A stretch of DNA of 34,536 nucleotides from an uncultured Clostridia bacterium (GCA_947589335.1 CANPZH010000001.1:1-34536), one strand, 5' to 3'. Positions 1 through 7,820 are shown, counted from the stretch's first letter. Numbers and translations: made by a program. The notes: generated from the sequence alone by a model not told the origin.

Positions 1-669
1 TGCGTCTATGAGGAGACGGAGCTCGACGCGGTGACGGACGCCTTTTCGGTGACGAACGCCGTCACGCTCGCCTATGCGGACGCGGAGAGTTCGGGCGCGG
101 GAGAGACGGTGCGGCTGACGGAGCGGGTCACGGGGAAGGCGGCGCTCTCCTCCGCGGTCGACTTTTCCGACGTCTTCCAAGCGGTCACGCTGCAGCGGGC
201 GGAGGCGAATCTCGTTCACGGCGACGGCGCGCGTGTGGAGGGCGTCGCCATGGCGACGCTGCTCGTCCTCGGTGCAGACGGTTCCCACCGCGGCGTGGAG
301 ATGAGCCTCCCCTTCTCCGTTCCCGTGCGGGCGGAGGGGGACTGCGCGGTCTCCGTGCTCGCCTGCGGGACCTCGGCGCGGCAGCGGCAGGAGGGGGAGG
401 TCGAGGCGGAGGTCACGCTCCGGATCTCCGTCCTGCAGCAGAAAAAATTCTCCTTCCGTCCCGTCTGCGGGGCGGAGGAGGGGGAGCCGCTCCCCATCTG
501 CGACAGTGCGGTCAGCGTCTACGTCCCCCATGCGGGCGACGGTCTTTGGGAGCTTGCCAAGCGGCTCCTGAAGTCCCCCGAGGAGGTCGCCGCGAGCAAT
601 CCCGACCTCGAATTCCCCATCCGCGAGGGGCAGAGGGTCATTCTGTACCGCAAAAAAGATCTCGCATAA
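1..669 (+). CDS. SipL-like SPOCS (DUF3794)/LysM spore-coat protein, C-terminal part
   Basis: The reading frame is open from base 1, so the gene begins before the window; 222 residues are visible up to the TAA at 667-669. The first two thirds look like the end of one SPOCS (DUF3794) beta domain and a second one containing an FSVPV-type strand motif. The last about 45 residues (VYVPHAGDGLWELAKRL onward, with NPDLEFPIREGQRVILY) are a LysM domain. SPOCS repeats followed by LysM is the architecture of clostridial SipL, which links the coat ATPase SpoIVA to the forespore surface in the mother cell. Assignment to SipL is inferred from this order and from the sporulation genes nearby; another SPOCS/LysM coat protein is possible because the N-terminus is missing. 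An internal GTG at 31 is not needed as a start. Confidence 0.78.
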   Translation, partial: CVYEETELDAVTDAFSVTNAVTLAYADAESSGAGETVRLTERVTGKAALSSAVDFSDVFQAVTLQRAEANLVHGDGARVEGVAMATLLVLGADGSHRGVEMSLPFSVPVRAEGDCAVSVLACGTSARQRQEGEVEAEVTLRISVLQQKKFSFRPVCGAEEGEPLPICDSAVSVYVPHAGDGLWELAKRLLKSPEEVAASNPDLEFPIREGQRVILYRKKDLA

Positions 670-696
670 CCGCGCCCCCGAAAATATCCCCGCGCC

Positions 697-724
697 GAAT
701 AATCGCGCCTCCCTTTCACATACT
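697..724 (+). promoter_or_regulatory. Possible sigma-E-type promoter before the lipoprotein gene
   Basis: GAATAAT at 697-703 and CATACT at 719-724, separated by 15 nt, resemble mother-cell sigma-E elements (-35 around ATA, -10 CATACAAT). No sigma-A-like pair is seen in this 73-bp gap. The -10 is only partly matched, so this is tentative. Confidence 0.3.
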
Positions 725-742
725 GCAAGCGGAGGAAGCATT

Positions 743-2119
743 ATGAACAAGAAATTTTTAAGCGGGATCCTCGCATGCGCGCTGGCGGCCGGTTCGGCGT
801 TCGGCGTTACGGCATGCAGAGACCTCGGCGAAAGCGGCACGGGCGGCACGGGCGGCACGGGCGAAAACCAGAACGTCGTCAAACCGGGGACGGTCATCAC
901 GGATGAGGCGCTCGTCCGCGAAATGATCGACGCGGTCAGCGGGGCGGAGATCGGCGGGCTGACCTGTTCCGCAAGTCTCGATATGAACATCACGGCGGAG
1001 GAGAAGTCCTCCGCAAAGGTCACGCTCGAGGGCTCTGCGCGCCTTCGCGGCGGGATGGAGGCGGACCTCTTCTGCGCCGTCGAGAACGGCAGCGGGGAAC
1101 AGCGCACGACCGGATACCACCTTCTGTTCGTGCGCGGAGACGCCCTCTACTCCGCGTCCAAAGAGGGGACGGAGGGCAACAAGGAGACCTTCGACGCCCT
1201 CAAAGCCGAGCTCAAGGCGGAGGATCCGCTCGTGCTCGGGCGGGAGGAAGCGGAGACGCTTCAGAGCGTTTTGAACGCGCCCGCCCTTTTGGGGATCGCG
1301 GGGAATTTGGCGTCCGTCGCGGAGGGGGTCGTCACCAAGACGGAGGGCGGATACTCCCTGACGTACGACGTCATCGCGGCGGCGGAGGGCCTGCTCGCGG
1401 GCGCGGAGAAGCTCGCGGAGACGGCCGAGACGACCGCGGGCATGACGGTGAGCGCGCTCTTTGCGCAGCCCTTCGTCTCCGACCTCTTCGGCAAGCTGCT
1501 CGGCGGCGTGACGGCGAAGGAGCTGTACGACCTCGCCGCGCCCCTTCTCCCCCAAGAGATCGTCTCCCTGCTCCCCGAGGCGGACGCAAAGGGCGACGCA
1601 TTCGGCTATCTGACGGGGCTGCTCCGTTCGGGCGACTTCTACGCCTCGGTGACGGGCGGAGAGGAGGACTGGGCGGCGTATAAGACCTTCGGCGAAGTGC
1701 CGCTCGAGACGCTCGCCGAGGCGCTCTCCGGCGGTACGCTCGAGGATCTCGGGCTGAAGGAGCTCCTGCACGGCTGGAGCGGAAAACTCGGGGAAAAACT
1801 CGTCGGGCTCGCCGCGGACCTTGCGGGGATCGGGGGGACGGCAAAGAGCGGGGAGGCGGAACTGACCGTCACCTTCTCCTTGGACGAGCAAAAAAAGCTC
1901 CTCGGCTTCTCCGCGGAGGGGCTGATCGCGGGAAGCCTTGCGCCCGAGGCGGAGGAGGGGGAGAGCGAGACCGTCCGCGCGGCGGAGACAGGTGAGACCT
2001 CCCTGCGCGCGTCGGTCAAGATCGAGGCGGCAATCGTCTCCTCCCCCGAACTCTTCGATCTTTCGGGCTGCGAATATTCCGAGGCGGACGGCGATAGGGC
2101 GCAGATCCCCTCCGCTTGA
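743..2119 (+). CDS. Putative lipoprotein, function unknown
   Basis: 458 residues. The start ATG follows GGAGGA at 732-737. The N-terminus is a lipoprotein signal: MNKK, a hydrophobic stretch, then a lipobox GVTAC with the lipid-bearing cysteine at residue 25. A short GTGGTGG linker follows, encoded by three tandem 9-bp units at 836-862. The rest is acidic, rich in Ala, Glu, Leu and Gly, with predicted strand-like segments (SLDMNITAEEKS, LTVTFSLDEQKKLLGF) reminiscent of LolA/LppX-like or other secreted beta proteins, but I do not recognise a family. It is expected on the outer face of the membrane. It is followed by a strong terminator, so it is probably monocistronic. A role in sporulation is only suggested by the SipL-like neighbour and the tentative promoter. 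Confidence 0.7.
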   Translation: MNKKFLSGILACALAAGSAFGVTACRDLGESGTGGTGGTGENQNVVKPGTVITDEALVREMIDAVSGAEIGGLTCSASLDMNITAEEKSSAKVTLEGSARLRGGMEADLFCAVENGSGEQRTTGYHLLFVRGDALYSASKEGTEGNKETFDALKAELKAEDPLVLGREEAETLQSVLNAPALLGIAGNLASVAEGVVTKTEGGYSLTYDVIAAAEGLLAGAEKLAETAETTAGMTVSALFAQPFVSDLFGKLLGGVTAKELYDLAAPLLPQEIVSLLPEADAKGDAFGYLTGLLRSGDFYASVTGGEEDWAAYKTFGEVPLETLAEALSGGTLEDLGLKELLHGWSGKLGEKLVGLAADLAGIGGTAKSGEAELTVTFSLDEQKKLLGFSAEGLIAGSLAPEAEEGESETVRAAETGETSLRASVKIEAAIVSSPELFDLSGCEYSEADGDRAQIPSA

Positions 2120-2125
2120 ACACAG

Positions 2126-2171
2126 AAAGGGCTCTCCCCGGGGAAGGGGAGAGCCCTTTCTCTCTTTTTTT
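2126..2171 (+). terminator. Rho-independent terminator after the lipoprotein gene
   Basis: A perfect 14-bp stem (2126-2139 with 2146-2159), a GGGGAA loop and a T-rich tail ending in seven T at 2165-2171. It abuts the -35 element of the ispE promoter. Confidence 0.93.
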
Positions 2172-2172
2172 G

Positions 2173-2201
2173 TTGCAAAGCGCGGAATTTTGTGCTAAAA
2201 T
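2173..2201 (+). promoter_or_regulatory. Sigma-A promoter of ispE
   Basis: TTGCAA at 2173-2178, 17-nt spacer, TAAAAT at 2196-2201. The expected transcription start is about 2208-2209, at the ATG used for ispE, which implies an mRNA with no leader. The upstream in-frame ATG at 2200 lies inside the -10 box and so could not be used from this promoter. Confidence 0.75.
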
Positions 2202-2208
2202 GAAAACG

Positions 2209-3111
2209 ATGAACACGGTCCGCACAGACGTACCCGCAAAAATCAATCTCACGCTCGATCTCACGGGGAGGGAGAACGGCTATCATCTGCTCGATTCGCT
2301 CGTCACGACGGTCGATCTCTTCGACCGCATCGTCGCGCGGAAGCGCAAGGACGGGCTCATCTCCGTCTCCATGCACGGCATGGGGAGCGAACGGATCCCC
2401 CCCGAAGAGAACAACGCGCAGCGCGCGGGGGAGGCGTTTGCGGAGCGGTTCGGCGTTCCCGGGGCGGACATCGCCGTCTACAAGAATATCCCGGTCGGCG
2501 CGGGGCTCGGCGGCTCCTCGGCGGACGCCGCTGGGGTCCTTTTGGCGCTCGCGCGCCTGTACGGGATCGAGGACGCAAAGGCGCTCAAGGAGCTCGCGGA
2601 CGGGCTCGGCAGCGACACGGGCTACCTCCTCACCGGGGGGTTCGCCCGCCTGCGCGGCAGGGGCGAGCGCGTGGAGCCTCTCGGCGCGCCGCCCAAGCTC
2701 CATTTCCTCCTCCTGACGCCGCCGGAGGGGGTCTCCACGGCGGAATGCTACCGCCTGAGCGACGGATACGCGCCCCCGCCCCCGCGGACGGAGCGCGCGC
2801 TCGAGTGCCTTCGCTCGGGGAATTTCGAGTGGGCAGCAAAGCTCTTTTCCAACGGATTGTTCGAGGCGGCGAAGACGCTCGTCCCCGACGTCGGACGGGC
2901 GGCGGCGGAGCTGAAGGAGTTCTCCCCGTGGGCGGTGAACATGACGGGTTCGGGGAGCGGGGTCTACGCCGTGTTCGAGACGGAGGAGCTCTGCCGGTGG
3001 GCGAAGAGCAGGTACCGCGGAAAGTTCCGCGCCTATGTGCTCGGGACGGCGCAGGCGGAAAGGCACAGGATCAATCCCTTTGCCCTCGGCGAGGACGGGG
3101 AAGAGCAATAA
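2209..3111 (+). CDS. ispE: 4-diphosphocytidyl-2-C-methyl-D-erythritol kinase
   Basis: Phosphorylates the 2-hydroxyl of CDP-methylerythritol with ATP in the non-mevalonate (MEP) isoprenoid pathway; cytosolic. GHMP-kinase features are clear: AKINLTLDL near residue 10, GYHLLDSLVT near 24-33, the glycine-rich ATP loop VGAGLGGSSADAAG near 95-108, and the C-terminal TGSGSGVYAVFE near 246. Length 300 aa is normal. I place the start at ATG 2209 rather than 2200 because 2200 overlaps the -10 box. There is no Shine-Dalgarno sequence before either ATG, in line with a leaderless message. The next gene follows after 10 nt, with its Shine-Dalgarno starting in the ispE stop region, so the two are probably cotranscribed. 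Confidence 0.95.
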   Translation: MNTVRTDVPAKINLTLDLTGRENGYHLLDSLVTTVDLFDRIVARKRKDGLISVSMHGMGSERIPPEENNAQRAGEAFAERFGVPGADIAVYKNIPVGAGLGGSSADAAGVLLALARLYGIEDAKALKELADGLGSDTGYLLTGGFARLRGRGERVEPLGAPPKLHFLLLTPPEGVSTAECYRLSDGYAPPPPRTERALECLRSGNFEWAAKLFSNGLFEAAKTLVPDVGRAAAELKEFSPWAVNMTGSGSGVYAVFETEELCRWAKSRYRGKFRAYVLGTAQAERHRINPFALGEDGEEQ

Positions 3112-3121
3112 AGGAGAAATT

Positions 3122-4012
3122 ATGGAAGAAAGAATCATCGACGATCCCCGCAAGATCAAGGTCAAGCGGAACGGCGCAGGCGGCATCGAAGACGCAACGG
3201 ACGAGCTCGCGCCCGACGCCGGGGAAGGGGCGGAGGAGGAGCTCGAGCTCACCCTGCCCGAGGAGGAATTCGAGGACGAAGACCTCATCGGGCTTGCGCC
3301 CTCCCAGCTCGCAAAGGAGCTCGAACGCCGCGAAAAGGAGGCGGAGGAGATGCGCGCTGAGCGCGACAGGCTCCTTGCGGAGGCCGAACGCGCGGCAAAG
3401 CGGGAAGACTACGAAGGCGCGGAGCCCTTCTATGCGCAGGCCCTCCTCTATGACGGGGAATCGGAGGCGGCAAAGCGGGGGATCTGGATCTGCCGCACGC
3501 GGAACTTCACGCAGACGGAGCCTCTCTTCCGCCGCACGGTCGCCGCGGAATTTGCCGCGGCGGACGGGGAGACGAGGGAGTTCGTCCTCTCGAAGATCGG
3601 CGAGACGCTCCGCATGGACCGCGACGAGACGGAGCGGCAGGCGGCTCCTCTCCGCGAACGGGTGCACGGGGCGCAGGAAAAGCGCAGGGGCGCCTTCCGC
3701 GATAACCGCAATTACTATCTCGTGCGGTTCTGCGTCTTTGCGGCGGTGTTCGTGCTGTTTGCGCTCGCCGCCGGCATCAGCGCGACGTTCATCGTGCGCA
3801 CGCAGGGGATTGTCCCCATCGTGCTCGCGGCGGCGTTCGGCGGGATCGCGCTCATCGGGCTCGCGGTCGCCTTCCTCTTCTCGCGCAAACTGGTCGTTGC
3901 ACAGCGGCTCGTGCGGGACAACGAGAAGCTCTCCTCCACCGAAGAGGGCGCGCAGCTCGCCCGTCTCGAAGAGCGGCTCGAACTGCTCGAACTGCTGTTG
4001 GACGGGGAATGA
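3122..4012 (+). CDS. Coiled-coil/TPR-like two-TM membrane protein, unknown
   Basis: 296 residues starting at ATG 3122, preceded by AAAGGAG at 3110-3116. The order is: acidic N-terminus; a charged helical segment (residues about 55-95) likely to form a coiled coil; a segment resembling one or two TPR helices (AKREDYEGAEPFYAQALLYD); two hydrophobic stretches (about residues 200-225 and 230-255) that look like a TM hairpin; and a leucine-rich heptad-like tail (LARLEERLELLELLLDGE). This suggests a membrane-anchored scaffold with both ends on the cytoplasmic side. I do not recognise the family. It follows ispE by 10 nt and is closed by a terminator, so it shares the ispE transcript. Confidence 0.75.
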   Translation: MEERIIDDPRKIKVKRNGAGGIEDATDELAPDAGEGAEEELELTLPEEEFEDEDLIGLAPSQLAKELERREKEAEEMRAERDRLLAEAERAAKREDYEGAEPFYAQALLYDGESEAAKRGIWICRTRNFTQTEPLFRRTVAAEFAAADGETREFVLSKIGETLRMDRDETERQAAPLRERVHGAQEKRRGAFRDNRNYYLVRFCVFAAVFVLFALAAGISATFIVRTQGIVPIVLAAAFGGIALIGLAVAFLFSRKLVVAQRLVRDNEKLSSTEEGAQLARLEERLELLELLLDGE

Positions 4013-4027
4013 CCGCAAAAAACGCAA

Positions 4028-4061
4028 GGGGCGGCGGCGCATGGGCGCCGCCGCCCTTTTT
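4028..4061 (+). terminator. Rho-independent terminator of the ispE operon
   Basis: A 12-bp all-GC stem (4029-4040 with 4045-4056), an ATGG tetraloop and five T at 4057-4061. Confidence 0.92.
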
Positions 4062-4104
4062 ACGCTTTGTGACAAAAAAGTGTCGGAATTTTTCGGAAAG
4101 GGTA

Positions 4105-4133
4105 TTTACTTTACATCTTTTTTGCGCTATAAT
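4105..4133 (+). promoter_or_regulatory. Sigma-A promoter of the APH-fold kinase
   Basis: TTTACT at 4105-4110, 17-nt spacer and a perfect TATAAT at 4128-4133. It leaves a leader of about 30 nt that carries AAGGAGG before the ATG. Confidence 0.8.
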
Positions 4134-4170
4134 AGGGGCGCAACGGTGCATACGGGCAAGGAGGAATCAT

Positions 4171-4911
4171 ATGGATCTGATCTACGAGGGCGTCGGCAAG
4201 AAGGTCTACCGCGACGGCGACAAACTCATCAAATCGTTCGACGAGAGCTATTCCAAGGCGGGGATCCTGAACGAAGCGCTCAACCAGGCGCGCGTCGAGG
4301 AGACCTCTCTCCACATCCCCAAGATCCTCGAAGTCTCCGTCATCGACGGGAAGTGGTCGCTGACGTGGGAGTTCATCGAGGGGGAAACGCTCGAATCGCT
4401 CATGAAACGCCATCCCGAAAAGACGGAGGAATATCTCGACTTTTTCGTCGATCTGCAGGTGCGCATGAGCAAGGAGAAGGTCCCGCTGTTGGGACATCTC
4501 CGCGACAAGATGCACGCCAAGATCTCGGCGAGCTCCTTCCCCGCGACGGTGCGGTACGATCTGCATGTGCGGCTCGACGGTCTGCCCCGCCACAAAAAGC
4601 TCTGCCACGGCGATTTCCAGCCGAGCAACATCATCATCACGAAGGACGGCACGCCCTACATCATCGACTGGGCGCATGCGACGCAGGGCAACGGCTCGGC
4701 GGACGCGGCGAGGACGTACCTGCTCTTCCATCTGCACGGGCAGGAGGAACTCGCGGAAAGGTATCTGCACAAGTATTGCCTCAAGACGGATACGGCGCTC
4801 CAATACGTCCAGCGGATCCTGCCCATCGTGGCGGCTTCGCAGTCGGTGAAGAAGAAGCCGGAGGAACAGGAGTTCCTCTCCAAATGGGTCAACGTCTGCG
4901 ACTGGCAGTAA
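4171..4911 (+). CDS. APH/choline-kinase-fold phosphotransferase
   Basis: 246 residues, ATG 4171 with AAGGAGG at 4159-4165 upstream. A small-molecule kinase of the aminoglycoside phosphotransferase/choline kinase fold. The Brenner motif HGDFQPSN is at residues 146-153 (catalytic Asp148, metal-binding Asn153). The second metal-binding Asp is in IIDWAHATQG (Asp166), followed by the family's ADAART-like helix (SADAARTYLL). The N-lobe has a shortened glycine-rich strand (EGVGKKVYRDGDKLIKSF) with a candidate ATP lysine. The substrate cannot be read from sequence: sugar, amino-alcohol or antibiotic kinases and sporulation-associated CotS-like proteins share this fold. Monocistronic, between its own promoter and terminator. 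Confidence 0.85.
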   Translation: MDLIYEGVGKKVYRDGDKLIKSFDESYSKAGILNEALNQARVEETSLHIPKILEVSVIDGKWSLTWEFIEGETLESLMKRHPEKTEEYLDFFVDLQVRMSKEKVPLLGHLRDKMHAKISASSFPATVRYDLHVRLDGLPRHKKLCHGDFQPSNIIITKDGTPYIIDWAHATQGNGSADAARTYLLFHLHGQEELAERYLHKYCLKTDTALQYVQRILPIVAASQSVKKKPEEQEFLSKWVNVCDWQ

Positions 4912-4919
4912 CGGAGATT

Positions 4920-4970
4920 CAAGCGCCCGCCGTGCATCGCACGGCGGGCGCTTGACAGTTTTTACGGTTT
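4920..4970 (+). terminator. Terminator after the APH-fold kinase, overlapping the next promoter
   Basis: A 16-bp stem (4920-4935 with 4939-4954, three-base loop) followed by T-rich sequence with TTTTT and TTTTTT runs. The last bases of the right arm (4952-4954) are also the first bases of the TTGACA box of the following promoter. Confidence 0.88.
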
Positions 4971-4980
4971 TTTATATAAT
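4952..4980 (+). promoter_or_regulatory. Consensus sigma-A promoter of the cysteine desulfurase
   Basis: TTGACA at 4952-4957, exactly 17 nt, TATAAT at 4975-4980: a full consensus. The expected start of transcription, 7 nt past the -10, is base 4987, which is the A of the start codon. No Shine-Dalgarno exists, so the mRNA should be leaderless. Confidence 0.88.
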
Positions 4981-4986
4981 AAGCGC

Positions 4987-6084
4987 ATGAGTATTTATCT
5001 GGACTATGCTGCCACGGCGCCCCTCCGCGGGGAGGCGCTCGAGGCGATGATGCCCTATCTCAAGGAGACCTTCGGCAATCCCGATTCCCTGCACGCCGCC
5101 GGCAGGGCGGCGGCGCGCGCCGTCACGGACGCGCGCGATAAGATCGCGGAGACGCTCGGGGTCAAACCCCGCGAGGTGTATTTCACCTCGGGCGGCACGG
5201 AGGCGGACAACTGGGCGGTGCGCCTTCTCGGGAGAGGGGAGGCGGTCCTTTCGCCCATCGAACATGCGGCGGTCCTCTCGGCCGCCCCCCTGCGCGAGGG
5301 CGGATATGCGCGCTCGGAGGCGGGGGAAGACGGCGCCGTCACCGCGGAACAGATCGGCCGCGCGATGACGGAGCGGACGGGGCTCGTCTGCGCGATGTCC
5401 GTGAACAACGAGACGGGCTGCATCCAGCCGGTCCGCGAGATCGCCGCGCTCGCCCATGCGCACGGCGCGCTCTTCTTTTCGGACTGCGTACAGGCGGCAT
5501 GCACGCTCGATTTGAAGGACGTATTGCGTTTTGCGGACGCGATCTCCCTCTCGGCGCATAAAGCAGGAGGGCCGAAGGGGGTCGGCGCGCTGATCGTGAG
5601 AGAGGGGACGCAGCTTTGGCCCCTCATCGCGGGAGGGGAGCAGGAGCGCGGGCTCCGCGGCGGGACGGTCAACGTCGCGGGAGCCGTCGGCTTTGCCTGC
5701 GCCCTTGCGCTCGCACAGGCGGAGCGGGAGGCGTTCTGCGCCCGCACGGGGCGTCTGCGCGATCTGTTCGAGGGGCGGATCCTGTCCGCGCTCGGGGAGG
5801 ACGTGCGGGTCAACGGAGACCGCCGTGCGCCGAACATCTCGAATTTGAGTTTCCGGGGCGCGAGCGAGGCGCTTTTGAGCCGTCTCGACCTCGCGGGGAT
5901 CGAAGCCTCGGGGGGAGCCGCCTGCTCGGCGCATGCGGCGCTGCCCTCCCACGTTCTGCTCGCGATGGGGCGGAGCGAGGCGGAGGCGCGGAGGACGGTG
6001 CGGTTCTCCTTCGGACGGGAGACGTCGGAAGAGAACGTCCTCCTTGCGGCAGACGCCGTCATCGCCTGCGTGAAGAGAAGTTAG
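4987..6084 (+). CDS. Cysteine desulfurase (IscS/NifS family), stand-alone
   Basis: 365 residues. A PLP enzyme that removes sulfur from L-cysteine as a protein persulfide for Fe-S assembly or tRNA thiolation. The N-terminus MSIYLDYAATAP is the family's conserved beginning, fixing the start at 4987. The cofactor region SGGTEADN is near residue 70 and the substrate-site motif NNETG near 140. The PLP lysine is Lys192 in SAHKAGG, and the catalytic cysteine is Cys313 in GGAACSAH. It is a second desulfurase in the window besides the one with IscU; lacking a scaffold neighbour, it may serve MnmA or another acceptor (inference). It is shorter by about 30 residues than the isc-operon copy at the C-terminus. 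Confidence 0.93.
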   Translation: MSIYLDYAATAPLRGEALEAMMPYLKETFGNPDSLHAAGRAAARAVTDARDKIAETLGVKPREVYFTSGGTEADNWAVRLLGRGEAVLSPIEHAAVLSAAPLREGGYARSEAGEDGAVTAEQIGRAMTERTGLVCAMSVNNETGCIQPVREIAALAHAHGALFFSDCVQAACTLDLKDVLRFADAISLSAHKAGGPKGVGALIVREGTQLWPLIAGGEQERGLRGGTVNVAGAVGFACALALAQAEREAFCARTGRLRDLFEGRILSALGEDVRVNGDRRAPNISNLSFRGASEALLSRLDLAGIEASGGAACSAHAALPSHVLLAMGRSEAEARRTVRFSFGRETSEENVLLAADAVIACVKRS

Positions 6085-6117
6085 CCCCCGCTTTTTCCGG
6101 GGACCCTTGAACCTTTC

Positions 6118-6162
6118 GGGCGCGGACCGCCGGCAGGCGGTCCGCGCCCCTTTTCGCTTTTT
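6118..6162 (+). terminator. Rho-independent terminator after the cysteine desulfurase
   Basis: A 14-bp GC-rich stem (6118-6131 with 6136-6149), a GGCA loop and a tail CTTTTCGCTTTTT. Confidence 0.88.
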
Positions 6163-6218
6163 CCGCCCTCCCGCGGATTTCCCCCTTTTGCGCATTCATT
6201 CGACAGCCGAAACCTCTT

Positions 6219-6245
6219 CTAAATCCGGAATCGCCGGCATACATT
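6219..6245 (+). promoter_or_regulatory. Sigma-E-like promoter of spoIVFA-spoIVFB
   Basis: CATACATT at 6238-6245 is close to the sigma-E -10 consensus CATACAAT. CTAAAT at 6219-6224, 13 nt upstream, is a weak -35 candidate. Mother-cell expression would fit the known regulation of the spoIVF operon in Bacillus (established for that species; inferred here). Confidence 0.5.
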
Positions 6246-6275
6246 ATGACAAATCGATTTTCAAGAGGTGTCATC

Positions 6276-7007
6276 ATGAATGAAGAACTCGAATATGCAG
6301 AGATGCTCGAGATCCCCGTGGAGACGGTCACGGTCAACCGCAAAGAGCGCAAAAAGCGGGAACGGGTGCCCGATCTCAAGGAACAGCTCGTGCAGGAGGT
6401 CAACGAGCGCATGGAGTCCGAGGAGGACCCCGCCTATGCGGAGAGCACGCCCATTGCCCGCGAACAGGCGTATGAGGCGCGCGGAAAGAAGATCGCGCGG
6501 CGGGTGCTGGTCTGCGAATTCGTCGCCGTGTGCGCCCTCTGCGCCGCGATCTTCCTCACCAACATCTTTCTGACGGACAGCGCGATCAACACGTTCGTGC
6601 GCGGTCTCTTCCGCGGGAACGCCGCGCAGGCGGACAACCGCGCCTATACCGAGTTCACCCTCTCTCCCGTCGTCAACGACTCCGTGGATGCCGAGATCGC
6701 CGTCTCCGAGACGGGCGTGATCTCCTTCACCGGACAGTGCAGCGTCTATTCCCCCTGCGACGGCTCCGTCGCGTCGGTGAACGGCAATGCCGAGACGGGC
6801 TACACGGTCGAGGTCAAACATTCCGACTCCTTTTCGAGCATCATCAGCGGGCTGAGCGCCGTCTATTGCGCGGAGGGGGAGCGCGTACGGGCGAACCTGC
6901 CCCTCGGCTACAGCGACGGCGAGGGCGAAGTGCGGGTGATGCTCTATTCGGACGGGACGCTTTTAAGCTGTCTCACCGCAGACGGCAACACGCTTGCGTG
7001 GAGCTGA
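6276..7007 (+). CDS. spoIVFA: SpoIVFA-like membrane protein with degenerate M23 domain
   Basis: 243 residues. The start ATG 6276 is preceded by AAGAGGTG at 6263-6270; an upstream in-frame ATG at 6246 has no such site and lies beside the promoter. Layout: an acidic, charged cytoplasmic N-terminus (1-72), one TM segment (about 76-99), then an extracytoplasmic part ending in a domain with the M23/LytM fold pattern (YSPCDGSVASVNGNAETGYTVEVKH ... GEGEVRVMLYSDG, read as separated segments) but without the HxxxD and HxH zinc ligands. That layout, plus a directly overlapping M50 protease gene, matches SpoIVFA, which anchors and inhibits the pro-sigma-K protease SpoIVFB in the outer forespore membrane. 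Sequence identity looks low, so the call rests on topology and context. Confidence 0.72.
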   Translation: MNEELEYAEMLEIPVETVTVNRKERKKRERVPDLKEQLVQEVNERMESEEDPAYAESTPIAREQAYEARGKKIARRVLVCEFVAVCALCAAIFLTNIFLTDSAINTFVRGLFRGNAAQADNRAYTEFTLSPVVNDSVDAEIAVSETGVISFTGQCSVYSPCDGSVASVNGNAETGYTVEVKHSDSFSSIISGLSAVYCAEGERVRANLPLGYSDGEGEVRVMLYSDGTLLSCLTADGNTLAWS

Positions 7008-7818
7008 CGTAAAGCTGAGGCTGCACCCGCTCTTTCTCGCGGCGGGTGCGGTCTCCGCGCTCACGGGGGATCTGCTCCTCTTCCTCGCCGCGACGCTCGC
7101 GGCGCTCGAGCACGAGTGCGCGCACGCCTTTGCCGCACGGCGGTTCGGGTACCGGCTCGACCGGATCGTCCTCATGCCCTACGGGGCGGTGATCTCTGGG
7201 GACATCGCGGGGATCCCGCCGGGGGAGGAGATTGCGGTCTGCCTGGCGGGCCCGCTCGCGAACGCCGTCACCGCGCTCGCATTCGCCGCGCTCTGGTGGC
7301 TCTTCCCGGAGACCTATCCCTACACCGACGTCGCGGCGCGGGTCTCCCTCTCCCTCTTTCTCGTCAACCTTCTGCCCGCCTTCCCGCTGGACGGCGGGCG
7401 GCTGCTCCGCCTCGCGCTGCTCCGCTTCGGGCAGGCGCGGGCGCGGGCCGTCTGCAGGGCGGTGACGCTCGCGGTCTCCGCGGGGATCCTCGCCTATTTC
7501 ATCGCGACCTGTTTCGGGGAGCCCAACTTCGGCGCGCTCCTCTTTTCGGCGCTGCTCGCGGCGGGCGCCTTCGGGGGCGGGAGCTATGCGCGGCTCACCT
7601 TCACCCACGGCAAGAATTTCGCGAGGGGGGTCGAGGAGCGGCGGATCGCGGTCGAAGCGGGCATGGCGGCGGGGAGAGCGGTCCGCTTTCTGCGCGAGGA
7701 TAAGTATCTTGTGCTCGTGCTCTTTGAGGAGAGGGAATTTGTGGGGGAGGTCACGGAGGACGAATTGCTCCGCGAACTGGAGGCGGGCAACTACGAAAAA
7801 CCGCTGAAAGCCATCTGA
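6994..7818 (+). CDS. spoIVFB: SpoIVFB-like site-2 (M50) intramembrane metalloprotease
   Basis: 274 residues if translation begins at TTG 6994, which overlaps the end of spoIVFA by 14 nt; no ATG or GTG in frame is nearer, so the start is a rare codon and probably coupled to spoIVFA translation. The zinc site HECAH is at residues 40-44 and the third ligand in FPLDGGR is Asp133, almost the same positions as in B. subtilis SpoIVFB (His43, His47, Asp137). Several TM segments follow. The C-terminal about 65 residues (VRFLREDKYLVLVLFEERE, then a GEVTEDELL segment) fit a CBS-type domain, as in SpoIVFB. The expected role is to cleave pro-sigma-K in the mother cell. A different M50 protease of the same shape is the main alternative. 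Confidence 0.82.
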   Translation: MRGADVKLRLHPLFLAAGAVSALTGDLLLFLAATLAALEHECAHAFAARRFGYRLDRIVLMPYGAVISGDIAGIPPGEEIAVCLAGPLANAVTALAFAALWWLFPETYPYTDVAARVSLSLFLVNLLPAFPLDGGRLLRLALLRFGQARARAVCRAVTLAVSAGILAYFIATCFGEPNFGALLFSALLAAGAFGGGSYARLTFTHGKNFARGVEERRIAVEAGMAAGRAVRFLREDKYLVLVLFEEREFVGEVTEDELLRELEAGNYEKPLKAI

Positions 7819-7820
7819 TC

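Noticed and set aside
758..3288. Long - strand frames (758-1891, 1639-3288) opposite the lipoprotein gene and ispE
   Set aside because: Low-complexity Arg/Pro/Ser-rich translations, no ribosome binding site, and one crosses the strong terminator and promoter at 2126-2201.
2745..4955. 736-codon + frame spanning ispE, the membrane gene and the kinase
   Set aside because: It runs out of frame through three recognised genes, two intergenic regions and a terminator.
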